From positions 8,417,062-8,481,061 of the forward strand of contig WMCF01000016.1 in the NCBI GenBank assembly GCA_009792885.1: a DNA stretch of 64,000 nucleotides, in the 5' to 3' direction. Below are positions 1 to 12,900 of the stretch, piece after piece. The first letter of the stretch is position 1. The number at the start of each line of letters is the position of its first letter. Both the position numbers and the translations under genes were made by a program. The notes below the pieces were generated by a model, which was not told the DNA's origin, searched no databases, and was given only the letters and a program-made list of their open reading frames with translations. Source of the DNA: Eremophila alpestris peregrina (Eukaryota > Chordata > Aves > Passeriformes > Alaudidae).

Positions 1-2527
1 GTGGGTTTTTTTTTTTTTTTTTTTTTGCATTCAGTTTACATGTTGCTTGATCTCCTCACTGTATCTCTTGTCCCATGAGAAATATGAGTAAATGCACCCT
101 CTTGACATTGCTCACCTTTCGTAAGATCTACCTTGCAATGTCCTTTTCCAAACTGGAGAGTCTGTACTGAATGTGCCTCCCACAGGCAACTTCCTTTAAT
201 TAGACAAATTTGATCAAGACTGACTTCTCAGGGGTGTTCCAAGGACCTTTGTGTCACTGTAGCAATGCTGAGTGTGCACAAAAGGCACTTGCACACAACA
301 GGCAGAGAAATGCAAGCACAGAAGATTTATCTATCATGGACTACTTCTGGAATACTTCCAGACACCTTGAATCACCACTGGGAAAAAGTCACTGGCATCA
401 AAGCAGAAGGGGCCTGGAGGATGTACAGCACAAGAGTCTTGGGGCACTGTGTGCTGATTTTGATATAGCAAACCCAGATGTTATCAGCACAAGGAGCATA
501 AAGACAAATATCATTGGTATCACCAGCTGGCACCAGTGTACCTGCTGCTACTCTGTGCCCTTAAATTGCAGATACACTGCCTGAATTCCCACAAGAACCT
601 GGGCAATTACAAAATAGCATTTGAATGCAAATCTAGGCCTCTGAAAGCAAAAGAGTCCTCAGGGTATAGGAAATTATGCTTGTGTTAAAATCCTTCTCTC
701 TTTCTGAGGCTGCACACATTAGAGACAAGGAATTGGCAAATTTTGTATGGCAGAATCTTTAGAGACATGAGCAGCTTTTAAAATATTTCCAGGGTGCCTG
801 GGTTTCAGTTTTTGAATAAGCAAGCAGATGTGTCTGATGAGGGTTTGCAAAGCTCTTCTTCTCCTGCCACTGCTGTTGGAAAGCAGCCCCTCATTTGTGA
901 TTGTCTTCTGCCATATTTTACTTAGCTAAAAGCACCAAGTGACATCAACCATTGTAAATAACAGAATGCTACCATGCAAAATACAAAGCTCTGCAAAACC
1001 CTTAGAGTGGGGAGAGTATAGAATATAATTATGGTAAGTCAGGATCTGAAATGTTTAAGAAAAACATTTGGCAGAAGGAAAAGAGTCTACAGTTACTAGT
1101 AACAACTGAAGTAGTAGAGAGTGAAGGGAATATTTTGGTCTTCCAGAGCAAGTACTGCTTAAGGCCACAGACTGGAGACTTTCCATAAACTATATGTTAT
1201 TTGTTCCAAGATGTGTTATTTAGTGTGTTGCTTTATAGTTAAAAATTTGCATCCCCAATGCAGCACCTGAAAGGACTTGTATGTCCTAAACATGTACGTC
1301 AAACATGCCAAGTGCAGAATATTCCATCCCACAGCTCATGTCAGAAATTGAAAAGCTAAAAGGCAAGGGGCTGGCAATCAAAGACAGCACAGCACAGCTT
1401 ATTTCCCAACCAATCTCAGAATTAAGAATTGGAAAACTTTTGCAAAACTAAGCATGCATGACCATGCAAAAAGTAAATGAACCAAAGCAGACATTCTAGC
1501 CAAGCAGCACCTAGTTTTATTTAGTTTCAATAACACTGCATCACAACCAAAAGAAATTAAAATTTGCTTTTTGCTTCTCAGTATTAGTCACTTTTCAAAT
1601 GAAAATGTGATTATGTTTAATAATAATAAGAGAAAATCAAGGACTAGGAGAAAGAATAAAGTTAGACAAGACTGCGGAGCCAGTGTCCTCTTCATGTGTC
1701 CCCCTCATGTCAGAGAACTTTAGTTCTTGGAAGTGCTTTTAAATTTTTTCACATCAATGTCAGGGATTGAGTCCCAGGACACAGTATTTGATGAATCAAA
1801 TATATCACAGACTGCTATGAGCTGTGCTGTACTTTTGAAATCATATTTGGGCTCTCTTCAGTGGGACATAAAGGATTTGAGAGAAAAGTTCAGGTTAATC
1901 AAACACATTTCCCCACTGGCTGCCTCAGTAAAGCTTAGTACAAATGTTAAACATAATGCATTTTGTGTCCCAGTTCCACAGGAAAGATCAGTGTGCAAGA
2001 CCTGATTTGGTACCTGCAACACCCCTCAGCCCACTGAGACATAGCTCAGGCCTCTCCTGAGTTGTGTTTGCTGCTGTACATGCACAGGAGATTAACACCA
2101 GTGTTCACACAGAAACAGCCACAAACAGGAGATGAGAACATTGTCTGACATTTCTTGCAGACACGACCATGTGCAGCTGCTGACTTATGCCCTGAGAGTT
2201 AAGTACATGCTGCCAAAAAATTATTTTAAGGAAGTTTTTCAGCATTATTAGCTACATGTTTCTTCAGTAAATAAAGAATTACATTTGAAGATGTGTCCCC
2301 TTCTTCCATGAGGAAGTACTTAAGGTAGCACGTGTGACAGTGACAGCTGTGTGGTAGCAGTGTCACTGCTCTGGTTGGCTCAGAAGATTTGTCACCCTAA
2401 CTCCTCACCAACTCTGTCAGAGTTACAGCTTGCATTTCTGACTGGCACATAGCACCACCTAAAGAGTGTGAGAAAGGCAAAAAGGTATTAGGCAAACAAT
2501 CATTCCTGAAATATTAAGTGATAATCA
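1..2527. other. 3' flank of SLC25A20, no gene recognised
   Basis: I see no convincing exon on either strand. A run of about 21 T lies at 6-26. Scattered short open frames lack splice-site support and family resemblance. The stretch lies downstream of the minus-strand SLC25A20 stop codon, so part of it may be 3'UTR if the first polyadenylation signal is not used. Confidence 0.6.
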
Positions 2528-2533
2528 TTTATT
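2528..2533 (-). terminator. Candidate SLC25A20 polyadenylation signal
   Basis: The minus strand reads AATAAA about 60 bases past the SLC25A20 stop codon. Use of this site would give a very short 3'UTR. Other A/T-rich hexamers occur further downstream, so this is the nearest candidate, not a proven site. Confidence 0.4.
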
Positions 2534-2593
2534 CCTTTGAGGCACACTTGCACTCTCTTCCTTCTCCTCTCTCGTTTCCAGACTTCCTTGTCC

Positions 2594-5500
2594 TCATAGA
2601 CCAGGTGCAATCCAGTTAAGAAACTTCATAGCGACTTCAAAACCAAGAAAACATGCCTGGAAAAGAGAACACAGAAAAAATAAGAATTCTAAAAATCTGT
2701 TTCAAACAAGGCTTTTGAAATGCTGCACTATGAATACATAACGTGGTTAATATGGAAGGAGGAAGAGGACAAAAACAGTCTTGAACCAGAGGCAAGAATT
2801 CTGCTGTATCCCTCTTCACAAAGGCTGAACTTTGGCTCTGCTAGGCTCATTATTTATTGAAGGGGAAGTGAGTCCAAACTTATTCCATCTTCTACAGCTG
2901 GATGTACAACCAGTAGATAAAAACGATCAGACAAAGTCAAGAAAGAACTCTCATGAAAAGCTTTGAAGGAAGATTTATTTGTTGCTCCTAGATTAAAGTA
3001 CAGTTTTAGAAACCAACAGTCAAAAGTTCCTGCAGTGACAAGAACCTCACTGAAAAGGCACAAGAGTAAACAGGCAGTTGTGTCCTCTCCAGACTGGGAG
3101 TGTCATGTCCCCAAACCCATGGGAATCACAAGGTACTCACCGCATTAGCAGGAAAGGCCCTGATCATCACAGCTGTAAACCCCTTGTACAGGGATGCAAC
3201 TCCTTCCTCTCTGATCAGTTCCCTCAGCACATCTCTAAAGCCATTTGGGTATTTTCCTGGAGGAGCTGAAAAGGATGCACAACACATTAGCCCAGCTGAA
3301 GGATGTGCCATATGTAACAGCCCAGCATTTGCAACAGGTTCACACTGCTGTAGCAAACAAACAAGACAGCTCAGTAATGGCTCAGTGAATAGAACAGGTT
3401 AGGTGGTCACCATGACCAAAGAATTTACATCATCAAGTCATTGCAGGCAGGGAAGAAAGGGGAATAACTTTTGTCAGGGTTGGAAGTCTGAGCTGTTACT
3501 TGCACTGCTGATCACAGCTCTCCCAAGAGCTGCACGTAGGTGATAGGAATGTCAGATATAAAAACTGATGAAGCTAGTTAATAAGAAAATGATCCTATCA
3601 CACATCCCAGCCAAGAACAGCAATAGACTTCAAATGAAAAGCACAGGATGTTCTAATGCTGATGTTAGATGGATATGCTGAGGTGTTTTTTAAAAGGTAC
3701 TCTACTCAAAAAACAATTTCTTCCTTCTCCTGACACTGGCCTGGGAAATGCTGCCTCTGCCAGCCCTCTGAAGGGGTAATCCACAGATCAGCCCAGTTAC
3801 ACAGAACCACCATGAACTCACATCATCCACACAGCAGCACTGGGGACTGGCTCAGTGGAACAGAATAAAGGCTATGATGTGTTTCCCTCTCAGTCCTTGG
3901 TATGGTACAAAAAACCACAGCAGCCACTGCTCAGACAAAAAGAAATGAGGTTTCCTGCACTGATTATCATGATTTGTAACCCAAGAAAAATGGTCACTGT
4001 CCTGAGACAATGGGGAGCCTTAACAAAAATATTCATTGACAGGACTGGCAGAGAAACCAACAAAAAACCTGTAAAACTGTGCTGAAGCACAAGGCCTGGG
4101 GCCATCCTAACTGTAATTAGGCCACAGACATTAAAGAGCAGAGCTGCCAATCCAAAAGCAATGCTCTCAGTAAGTCATGCCCTGTTACTATAAACTGTAG
4201 CTAGCACAGGCTACAATTTATACAATTATGTTTGAAGTGAAATAATAAAACCTCTGAAAGGTTTTAGATTTGCAATAAATATTACAATTACATTTGTAAT
4301 AAAACAGCTATGACAATTCTGTTGTTATGAGGCCTATATTTAGGTTTCAAATCAGGTACCTCAAGTCAGGATCCTTATATTATCAAGGAGGCAGAAACAG
4401 AGCAGCACAGCCCAATGTGCCAAAAATTAGTGAGGAAACCAACTGGAATGTTATGAACACCCTTGGGTTTTTCATGCACCTGTCTCAAGCAGCACTCAAG
4501 ACATGCTACCTCCCAGAAGGCATCTTCCAGCACTGCCCAGCCTGTTCCCAGGAGCACCACCCTGAGTGTGGCTGTGACACACCAGAATGCAACTCACCAG
4601 TCTGGAAACGGGATTTCAGCACATCGGGTGGAATGGCAACTGCCCAGTTGAAGATCCCAGCCAGGCCCCCAGCAAAGAGGATCCTAGGCACACTGAGGTC
4701 ACTCACACTGTGGGGCAGGATCAGAGTGAGGTGGGAGGAAAAAGTGAAAAAAAAGATTTAAAAAGGAAAAAACAGTCAAACTCATTGTTTTGACGAAGGT
4801 GACAATCAAAAAGACAGCCTGGCTGGCAGCCAGAAGGCAGCACAATGCTGCAGGCAGAGTGCAGTATCTGAGTAACCTTTCCAAGATGGACCAACTGCAC
4901 CCTAAAGATCCAAATCTTTTTATGCAGCAGCACACAAACATGCTCTGGGGAAAAAAACCCCACAAAACGCAACCAACCAACCAAAACCCCACCAAAAATC
5001 CAGCAAAGCCCCCCAGCATTTTGTGCACATACAGGGTTGAAAGTGATCTACTTTAAGTATTCCATACTTGGCTAATAAGATCCAAACTGGAATCCAAACT
5101 GAGAGAAACTCAGAATATTATTTTAGTTATCAGTTAACCCCAGACCAATCCAGCTCGACTCACAAGATGAGCAACCACTTCTCTTTTTTAAAAATTTGTT
5201 TTGATGATACTGCTCTAAAATCTCTTCTTAACTGGGGAGATTAATCAGCAGTGCCTGGGAAGTTCAGAAAGTGATGACTGTGAGATTTCACTGACCTCTT
5301 TCCCTCAGGGGTCAGAATGTTCTTCAGCCACTCATACGTCATGAAGTACATTCCACTGGCTGGAACGTCTGGTGGGTAAACAACAGAGGCTGTGAGGAGT
5401 GGGAAACCAAAGGGAGCCCAGAGGCACACACCAGCCCCATGCCAGCCCAGCAACACCACTGAGTACATACAGATTCCTTTTCTGAACCTCTTCTACAAAC

Positions 5501-8500
5501 AAAATAAAAATCTTCTGCTGCCTTAGACAGAGGAGTCTGAACTTTCCCATGGAGAGCAGGTGCTAAAGGCAAGAACTGGGAAAATAACTTTTCTGTCAGC
5601 AGCCTTTCCAACCAGACTGTAACCTGATTACATTACACTAATGATGAGACAGCTCTAAACTGTCCAAATTTATGCACAGAACATGGCAGCAGCACAGGAA
5701 CTTCATGAATTTTACATACTATTAGTTCTAATGAATCTGTTTGGGGATTTTTTTCTGCAGCTGATGGGTCTTGTTTTGGTTTGTTTTTTTTTCTTAAGCT
5801 ACTCACACAGCCTATTCTTATCCCATAACTAAACTGGAGAACCAGCCCCTATCTAGGGACACTGCCAGAATTACACTGCAGGCTGCTACACTTGTGTGAG
5901 AAGCAGAGGATAGAACAAATTCCTAAACTGAAGTAACAAAATACAGAAAATTCAGTTTTTCAAAGGGAGATTACTAAAATACGTAAAGGATTCTGGGTCT
6001 GTTAGTTGTTGTTGTATTTGAGAGAGGGGTCATGACATCCCAGTCCAAAATAACCCAGACTCAAAAGGGTAGGAAAAGAAAAGAAAGCATAACTGCTGCC
6101 ACCACATATTTTAAAGCAGTCAGTATTATACAGCAACAGTCACAGACAGGCACAATCCTTCTCTCAAGGAGGAAAAAAAAAAAGAAAAACAGAAGAAAAT
6201 AATTTTTTAAAAAGCCCACTTCTGTATGTTTCTCTTCTCTTTGTTCTCTCTGCTCCTCTCCTGAAGTCTCTCATTCCTCTTGGCTTTTCAGATCTTAATT
6301 ACTTCCTATATCCCTCTGATCCTTGTCATCTAATCTCTTCCTCACTCACTGAGAATCTCAAGTTTATTTCTCAGGCCCTTTGAGGCACTGGAATAGCTCT
6401 GCAGACTGAAAAAAAAAAAAAAGAAAAAAAGAAAATAAAATGGAAAATAGGTGACACAGCCCTTCCAGTTGGCTAAAGGGACAGTGAGATCTCCCATACT
6501 GTGTCAGGCTTCTTATCCTGCAGTCCCCCCCAGCAGGGACTGGGACCATCCCTTACCTCTCATGAGGGTGAGCACCGTGCCCTTGTAGACGCCGCGGATC
6601 CCAGCCTCGCGGTACAGCTGCCTGGCACAGTCCAGGGAGCCACTGTACTTGGTTTCACCTGTAGCTGCCTGGATCTGCAGGATTAAAGGGAGAGTTTCTG
6701 ACCAGTGAAGGTTTCTGGTCGATGCAGAATCGTTCAGCCAAAGGTTACAAAGCCTCAGTGTGCTTCCAGAGAGGAAGGAGCACACGCTCCTGCCTAGGGA
6801 ACCTCTGCCTCGCTTCCTCAAGCAGCTCTCACATTGAAGCTGAGGCTGTGGTTTCTGCTCCATGCAGAGGACAGATTCTCCTTTATTTTTCCACAGTGTA
6901 AGTCTGAAACAACTGGAGTCACTTAGTAATTCCACACCGACAAAAAGTAGTCTTCAAATAGCTCAGTGAAATTCAAACCATTCGTATGTGAATAAAAGCT
7001 CCCATGATAATATCCTGTCTGTCAGAACTAACATGTGACCACCCATCACTGTATTAACAGAGTTCAACACAGTCTGAAACAAGCAGAGCTTCCCACACCT
7101 GCTAAAGATGACATTTCATTAGTTCAGGTTTACATTTTCCAACAATACTTTAAAACCTCCACAGGAGGTGCAGAGCTCACAGCCACCCAAATGTCAGAAC
7201 ACTGCTTTGAAATGCATTCCTTAGCTCTGCATGGGGAACTGTCAAGGTAACAGGACTTCTTTACACCAGAAAGAGTCTCATGATCTATCAGGTTTACACT
7301 TTTTTTTAATGAAAAGTTTCATTCAGAAAAAATTGACTTTTCCATACTTTGAAGTGGACTGAGGCGTCCATGGATGCCTCATATAGTGTCCCAGAGCATA
7401 AGGCTTGAGCTCTGTAAAATGAATAGAGCAATTAAAGCTGTGTGTACTTATACTGTCATGGTGAGTTGACACAGCTACATTAAATGACAGTTATCTCAGT
7501 CCTGTCAAAAAACAGAACAGAGTAAATGCACTAATCAAAGAAATTCCTGCTATGGAATGACAAGACCCCTAAAATTAAGTTCCCATCACCACCATCCAAT
7601 GCCTTACCTGTAAAAGGCACTTGATTCTCTCTCCTGGAGCCATGATTACTGTTGTGAACACTCCTGACAACATGCCAGCAGCAAACAGCTGAGGATATCT
7701 GCCCCAAGGAAACAGAAAAGACCCTAACACAACACAGCACACAGGAAACAAAGGGCAGACAGACCCCTGCATCACCAGATGATGCTGTTCCACATGAACA
7801 TGGCAGTGGGACTTGAAATGCATCCACTGCTTTTATCAGTGCAGAAGTGCCTTGTCAATGCAGAGCTAAACATTTAAGATCTCTAGGACTCAAAGCACTG
7901 GTTCCTACAGCAACCACAACTCAGCTCTTCATATCCATTCTATTTGCTAATATTCCTTCTACTTGCATTTTTTGCTATAGCATTCCCCATTCATTTTCAT
8001 TCCCAACAGTCTCTTCCTCCTCCAGGCTCCCATACTCTTCTCAGTGACCTCAGATTCCACACGTATTCCTGCTTGTGCAGCTAGGAGCCTCCTTTCCATA
8101 ACTTCTCACTCCCTCACTCCTTCAGTCTCTGCCAAAGCTGAGTCTGTCCTATCAACCTGCCATGATCCCAAACATTCTGCACCTGCTTTCACGTGACAAA
8201 GCCTCCATGACAAAAACCCCTTAAACAAGCTGAGTTTCTCCATCACAAAACTATCTTTACATCCAGCCTCCTGCTGCCTCCCCTAGTAAGATGACCTAAC
8301 AGCTCAATTTAATCAAATTCCACACCTTCTGCTTCTCTCCACTTGCCCAAGAGATGGCATTCTATTCCAATTCTTACACCTTTCTCTACTCAGATTCCCA
8401 TGATACCTTCCAGACCATTCAGACCTCCCTTGCCACTCCACATGGACCTCCTACTCAAACTAAGTCATGAGGTTTTTAGCTCACGTTGGGATTATTCAGC

Positions 8501-11500
8501 CCCAGAAAAGGCAGGAAAGGCTCCTCAGGTACATCCAGTATATACACTATTTGTTCTTTTCCACTGCTCTGCTTGAGAGGAATCCTACATAAAGATTCAA
8601 AAAACTGTCCTTCTCCAGCTTGCTCCTCAAAACTTCCTGTTTGTACCATGTGTATAAAGCACAAGGCACTGAGGTAATCGGGCTGCTGGGAATAAGTTCA
8701 TGGTGCACTTGTTGTTCAGTCCCTACTGCTCCCCTGGCCTTTTCCTTCAGTCCTGCCTGCATGAGGACACTGCCATGGTATAACAGAGGGTAAGTGAGCA
8801 GTTCCCCTCATCACTGCTTCCCTCTGAACAATGGGAACTGTGCTGGCAGTGGCTCGTGTTGCAGGGCCAGGTGTGCTCACACCAGCCCTGTGCAGGCAAG
8901 GCTCCAACAGAAACCAAAATACCCCACCACAGCTGGCTCCACAGGATGGGCTCCTGCTTTCTGACAGAGCTCCTACCTAGCACACCAATAATGGGATAAA
9001 ATGTTGCTAAGCTACAGCCCAGTCCCTGTAGAGCTGTAAATCACAACTTTGCAAACCTATTACAGGAGTACTTTATGGGTGGGGGGCTTTCTTCATGCAC
9101 AGGTTGGCTTGTAGAAAGCCCCACAAAGTTTTCTCCGCTTCCTGTTCCTGTTTCTGAAGGTCAGACATGCCTGAGAGGAGGGCTGCTCATAAATACCTCT
9201 TTCCAGAAATAATAATAATAAAACATTTTTATGGCTGTTTTCATATCCTAACGATGGGACACAAGAAGACTCATAACTAACAGGGAAAAGAGAATCAAGG
9301 CTGTGAATGTTGTCAAGACTGCTTGACCATGAATTTATTGCTCCCATAGTTTCTGTTAATAGCAAGACTGTTGGCAGGCAATCATTATATAACTCTCACT
9401 GTACTCATCTACACCGGAATTGTTTCTTAACGGCTCCTTCTTGCGTAGAAAGGGAATTGCATGGCACCTGCCCACACAAGGGCTGTTTTTAGCCTGTGCT
9501 ATCAGTCCCACGCTTCCAGAAGCATTTAAACATGAGTGTTTTATTTTTCAGAACTATATTTATAACCTAGGAGAAGACACAAATGCCCACCACAACTCAA
9601 CGTGCGACAACGCAGCAAGAACCTCAGGATGCCTTTCCCAACCAGGAACTCACGTCAAAGCATCGTCAGGTTTTCTCTGCTGGAGTCTTTTTCCCAAGCC
9701 AAATCCAAAGAAGCACACAGCAAACATGGGTGTCACTCCAATGATAGGAGCTGCCATTCCTCTGTATAAGCCTCGGACTCCCTGCAAGAAACATTATCAC
9801 AGGAATTACCTGGTTTGGCATAAACTTTGCACGCATTTCAACTTGTTGAGAAGAGAAAGGCAACAGTCCAGGATAGGATCTAAATGTTGTTCATTTGCAG
9901 TCATACATGTTTAGCTGAGGCTCAGGGACTGCTGCAGAGGAGAGTTATCCTTCCTGGGAAACACTGGCACAACTGATGCCCTGTTACAACAATTCTCATC
10001 ATCATCTGCACATACATCTCAAGTGTGAGGAAGTGAAGTTAAAAGCCACCTTAATAGATTATGTCAAGAGGCAATATTCTCAGCTACACACAGAAATACA
10101 TGTGTTTTATTGGTAACTTGTCAAATGCAGTAGTAAATGTAAAATCCTGACACTGAACCTGAGAGTGCTGAAACTAATTTACTCTTTAACTAAAGGAACA
10201 GCCAGGGAGAGCAACCTTCACTCCCCACATGAATTCACTTTGGAACATGTTCAAGAGCAAATTATTTTTTGTTTCTTACCCTAAATCCAAACTTTTTCCC
10301 CACACAACATCACATTGCTGATGTTTTATACAATCCTAATGTTTCTTTTCATAGACTACACATATGAAAAAGTTCTAATGCAGACCCCAGCAGTTGTATT
10401 TATTTCATTTGTCTTGCCTTTAAATTGAACTTTTTGCAATGAAAATGAGTTATCTTCCAAGATAAAGGCTAGACACATCAATTAAATATTTGCTAGTCTC
10501 TGCACCCCTTTCTTCCCCCTGCCCCCAGTGCATGCTGAAGTCTTACAGGCACAACTGGCTCTGCCATGAAATTGCACCTGGCTGAGAGATCAGCCACTGC
10601 TGCTCAACCTCCCCATGAGCACTGGGAAGCAAAAAGCCTTGGCAGAGAGGTTTAATAGTTTTCCTTACAGCAATGGATGAGCATTGAGTAGGAGTAGAGA
10701 AGCAGCACTGCTTTTGAACTCCCCATCACAAGGCTATTATTATGGCTCAGCTCTGACGTCCGTGCTGCAGCAGGGGTGTTAAAAACTGCCAGGGAATCAG
10801 AGCTGGCACAGCATTCCAGCCCTTTGTGGGAGAGACCAGGGAAACAAGATTTGCTTTGGTTATATAACAACCTGGTAATACCACAATGGAAGTAGATTTC
10901 AGATTTGAGGCAGATCTTTCATTCAATAGGGAGTTACCTAACTAGATCCAGCAGTTAGAAAAGAGACTTCAGGCAAGCAGGTAAACAGTTGGGTTTTACA
11001 GCCATTATTTCAAAATGGTATTTAGTTGCTGAGAAAAAAAGCAGAAAACTGGACTCTCTGTCAATTAAAGACTGTGAATCAAGGCTGTGTGTCTTTCTGG
11101 AAACAAAACAGACTAGCTCAACAACATGATCATGATGATTCAGGAGTAAAAAACACTGTCCACCTTCTAGAGAAGGTTGAACAACTAATATAATTGACAC
11201 TCTGCTCTCAAAAAAAAGAAAAAAGAAAAATAAATTTAAGATCCCCTGCCTTCTCATAGGGGGCATAACACCTTGTAGAAGACAGCAAAAGTACAGCTTA
11301 TATTAACAAAAGTCATTACCCATTTTAGAATTTCCAGAGATGACTCCAAATACCAGCAAAATTTTACTAACTACAACAAGGCCAAAAAACAACTGCCAAC
11401 GTTCACTCCAGTCCGTAACTTCAGACATTAATATCATGCTATTTTGAACCAAAAACATTCCTTAGCAAAACAAAGATACATGTACCTGGAGCATGTACTT

Positions 11501-12491
11501 GCTAAGTATTCCCCAAGCTTTTTAATCTGCTTTAAAATGTTAATTAGAATCAATTTAACCACTAAACCAAGAAGTGTATGGTCTCTGGGGGGCACACAAC
11601 TCTACTCCTACAACGTACAGGAGCAACTGATACAACTGGCAGGTGTCACAGTACCTCTCCAACAAGAGTCTTTCTGAAGCAGTCAAAGGTCCCAGAATAG
11701 AGTCGAGGCTGGCCAGGCTGTGGCTTAGGCTGGGTTTGCAGTCTGACCTAGTGAGAGGAAAACATTATTTTATTAACTATTACAATCTAAACTTGGATTG
11801 ACAGAACACCTCTGGCTGTTATGGAGTATGTTTTGTGAGTGAACCTGGAGATATTAACAGATACATTGACATTATTTTAGCTCTTTGCATAAGAGAAGGC
11901 TTGAATTTTAATGTAATGAGTAGTTAATGTATTTAATTAATTAATTGCTGGGATGACGTCCGGATGACTACCCCGGTTTCCTGGACCCCACAGTGTCACT
12001 TCTGGCCGCCCCCTGGCGCAAGGTCCCGCCGCGGGACGGGGCTGGCGAGTGCATCGCAGCTCCCAGCTCCTTCCAGCATCGGGAACACCGATGCCGTTTT
12101 CCCGATTTTTCACCCTAAACCGGGACTGCGAGACGCCCGGCCGCCGCGCCGCCAGGGGGCGCCCTACGGCACGCCAGAGGCCCGGTCAGCCTCCCCGCGG
12201 AGCGTACCGGAAGCCCCGCCTCGCGCGCAGGGCGTGCCGGGAGCTGTAGTTCTGCCATAGCGCCCACCGGGACCCGCGCCGCTGCCGCGCAGTTCCTGCC
12301 GGGAGCTGTAGTCCACCCCCCAGTGCCCCGGACCGCACCGAGCACCGGCCGCCCCCCTCGTCCCCGGGCGCCCCGCGCCACCTCACCTTGATGGTGTCCA
12401 GCGGGTGCCCCACGAACACCAAGCACACGCCCCCGAAACCGCCAGCGAAGAAGTTCTTGAAGGGGCTGATGGGCTGCGGCTGCTTCGCCAT
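2594..12491 (-). CDS. SLC25A20: Mitochondrial carnitine/acylcarnitine carrier SLC25A20 (CACT), complete, 9 coding exons
   Basis: Exchanges acylcarnitine for carnitine across the inner mitochondrial membrane, feeding long-chain fatty acids to beta-oxidation. Exons in transcript order: 12387-12491, 11655-11747, 9654-9781, 7608-7698, 6557-6674, 5296-5368, 4598-4707, 3141-3265, 2594-2656. All introns are GT-AG and frames join cleanly to 906 bp, giving 301 aa, the same length as human. The three carrier repeats each show the Px[DE]xx[KR] signature: PLDTIK (30-35), PGERIK (130-135) and PPDVLK (229-234). ATG at 12491 is the only plausible start (MAKQPQPISP). The gene is transcribed head-to-head with ARIH2 from a shared CpG island. 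Residue 203, whose codon is split between exons 6 and 7, is Ser where I recall Arg in human. Identity is near certain from strong similarity along the whole protein. Confidence 0.97.
4968..4984. repeat. Short AACC microsatellite
   Basis: About four AACC units lie in the intron before SLC25A20 exon 7 (transcript order), followed by further C/A-rich sequence. It is too short to mean much beyond being a possible length polymorphism. Confidence 0.5.
6190..6360. other. Pyrimidine-rich intronic stretch
   Basis: The plus strand is strongly C/T-rich and G-poor, so the minus-strand SLC25A20 pre-mRNA is purine-rich here. An A-rich block (about 6168-6220) flanks it. There is no coding pattern. It may be a degenerate low-complexity repeat. 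Confidence 0.45.
7860..8480. other. Long strand-asymmetric (C/T-rich) intron segment in SLC25A20
   Basis: About 600 bases of the intron between exons 3 and 4 are C/T-rich and G-poor on the plus strand, so purine-rich in the transcript. I see no repeat unit and no exon. A decayed repeat or drifted polypyrimidine tract is possible. The rest of this intron, to about 9650, shows nothing recognisable. Confidence 0.4.
9782..11654. other. SLC25A20 intron 2, nothing recognised
   Basis: The intron lies between the exon ending at 11655 and the exon starting at 9781 (minus strand). Both ends fit GT-AG. It contains A/T-rich single-copy-looking sequence and a short A-rich run near 11210-11235. I see no mobile element or RNA gene. 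Confidence 0.5.
12236..12250 (-). promoter_or_regulatory. ZNF143/SBF-like element, copy 1
   Basis: The minus strand reads ACTACAGCTCCCGGC, close to the ACTACAA-TCCC core known for ZNF143 (Staf) sites at bidirectional CpG promoters. The same 15-mer recurs at 12298-12312. It lies just inside SLC25A20 intron 1. Binding is inferred from the motif only. Confidence 0.5.
12298..12312 (-). promoter_or_regulatory. ZNF143/SBF-like element, copy 2
   Basis: An exact repeat of the 15-mer at 12236-12250, in the same orientation and 62 bases away. Two copies inside the shared promoter island support a regulatory role more than one would. Confidence 0.5.
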
Positions 12492-12839
12492 GGCGGTGGT
12501 GGCGGGTGAGAAGCGGGACCGGGACCGGGACCGGGGTCAGTGCGCTGCGTCCCTGCCGAGCCAGTGCCTCCCGCTCCGCGCCGCGACCTTTAGCCCAGTG
12601 CGGGGCACGCCGGGAGGCGGGCGCGGGGCGGGCCGGGACCGCGCCGGGGCGAGGGACCGGTCCCGGCGCTGCCACCGCGCACGGCCACTGGGTGCTGTCA
12701 CAGATCAGTCCCGGCCTGGGGGCCGCTCCTGAGGGCGCTTCCCCCCGCACACCCGCGGTGGTTCAGCCGTTCCCCCCCGCTCCAGCGCCGTGGCCCGGCC
12801 CGGCCCCGCCCCGCCCGGCGGAGGTGACGCACCGGGCCC

Positions 12840-12900
12840 GGCGGTTCCGGCGCGCAGGAGGAGCTCGGGGCGCCGCTCTCGCCGCCCGCCTGCCCGCCCG
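12840..12900 (+). other. ARIH2: ARIH2 non-coding first exon (3' boundary firm, 5' end approximate)
   Basis: A strong donor, CCCG|GTAAGT, follows base 12900 in the CpG island upstream of ARIH2. The next supported acceptor is before 16668, and that exon carries the start codon. The transcription start is not visible from sequence, so the 5' coordinate is a guess. Additional alternative leader exons cannot be excluded. Confidence 0.6.

Noticed and set aside
1727..2005. Open frame of about 90 codons downstream of SLC25A20
   Set aside because: No splice support, no family pattern, and composition like the flanking non-coding DNA.
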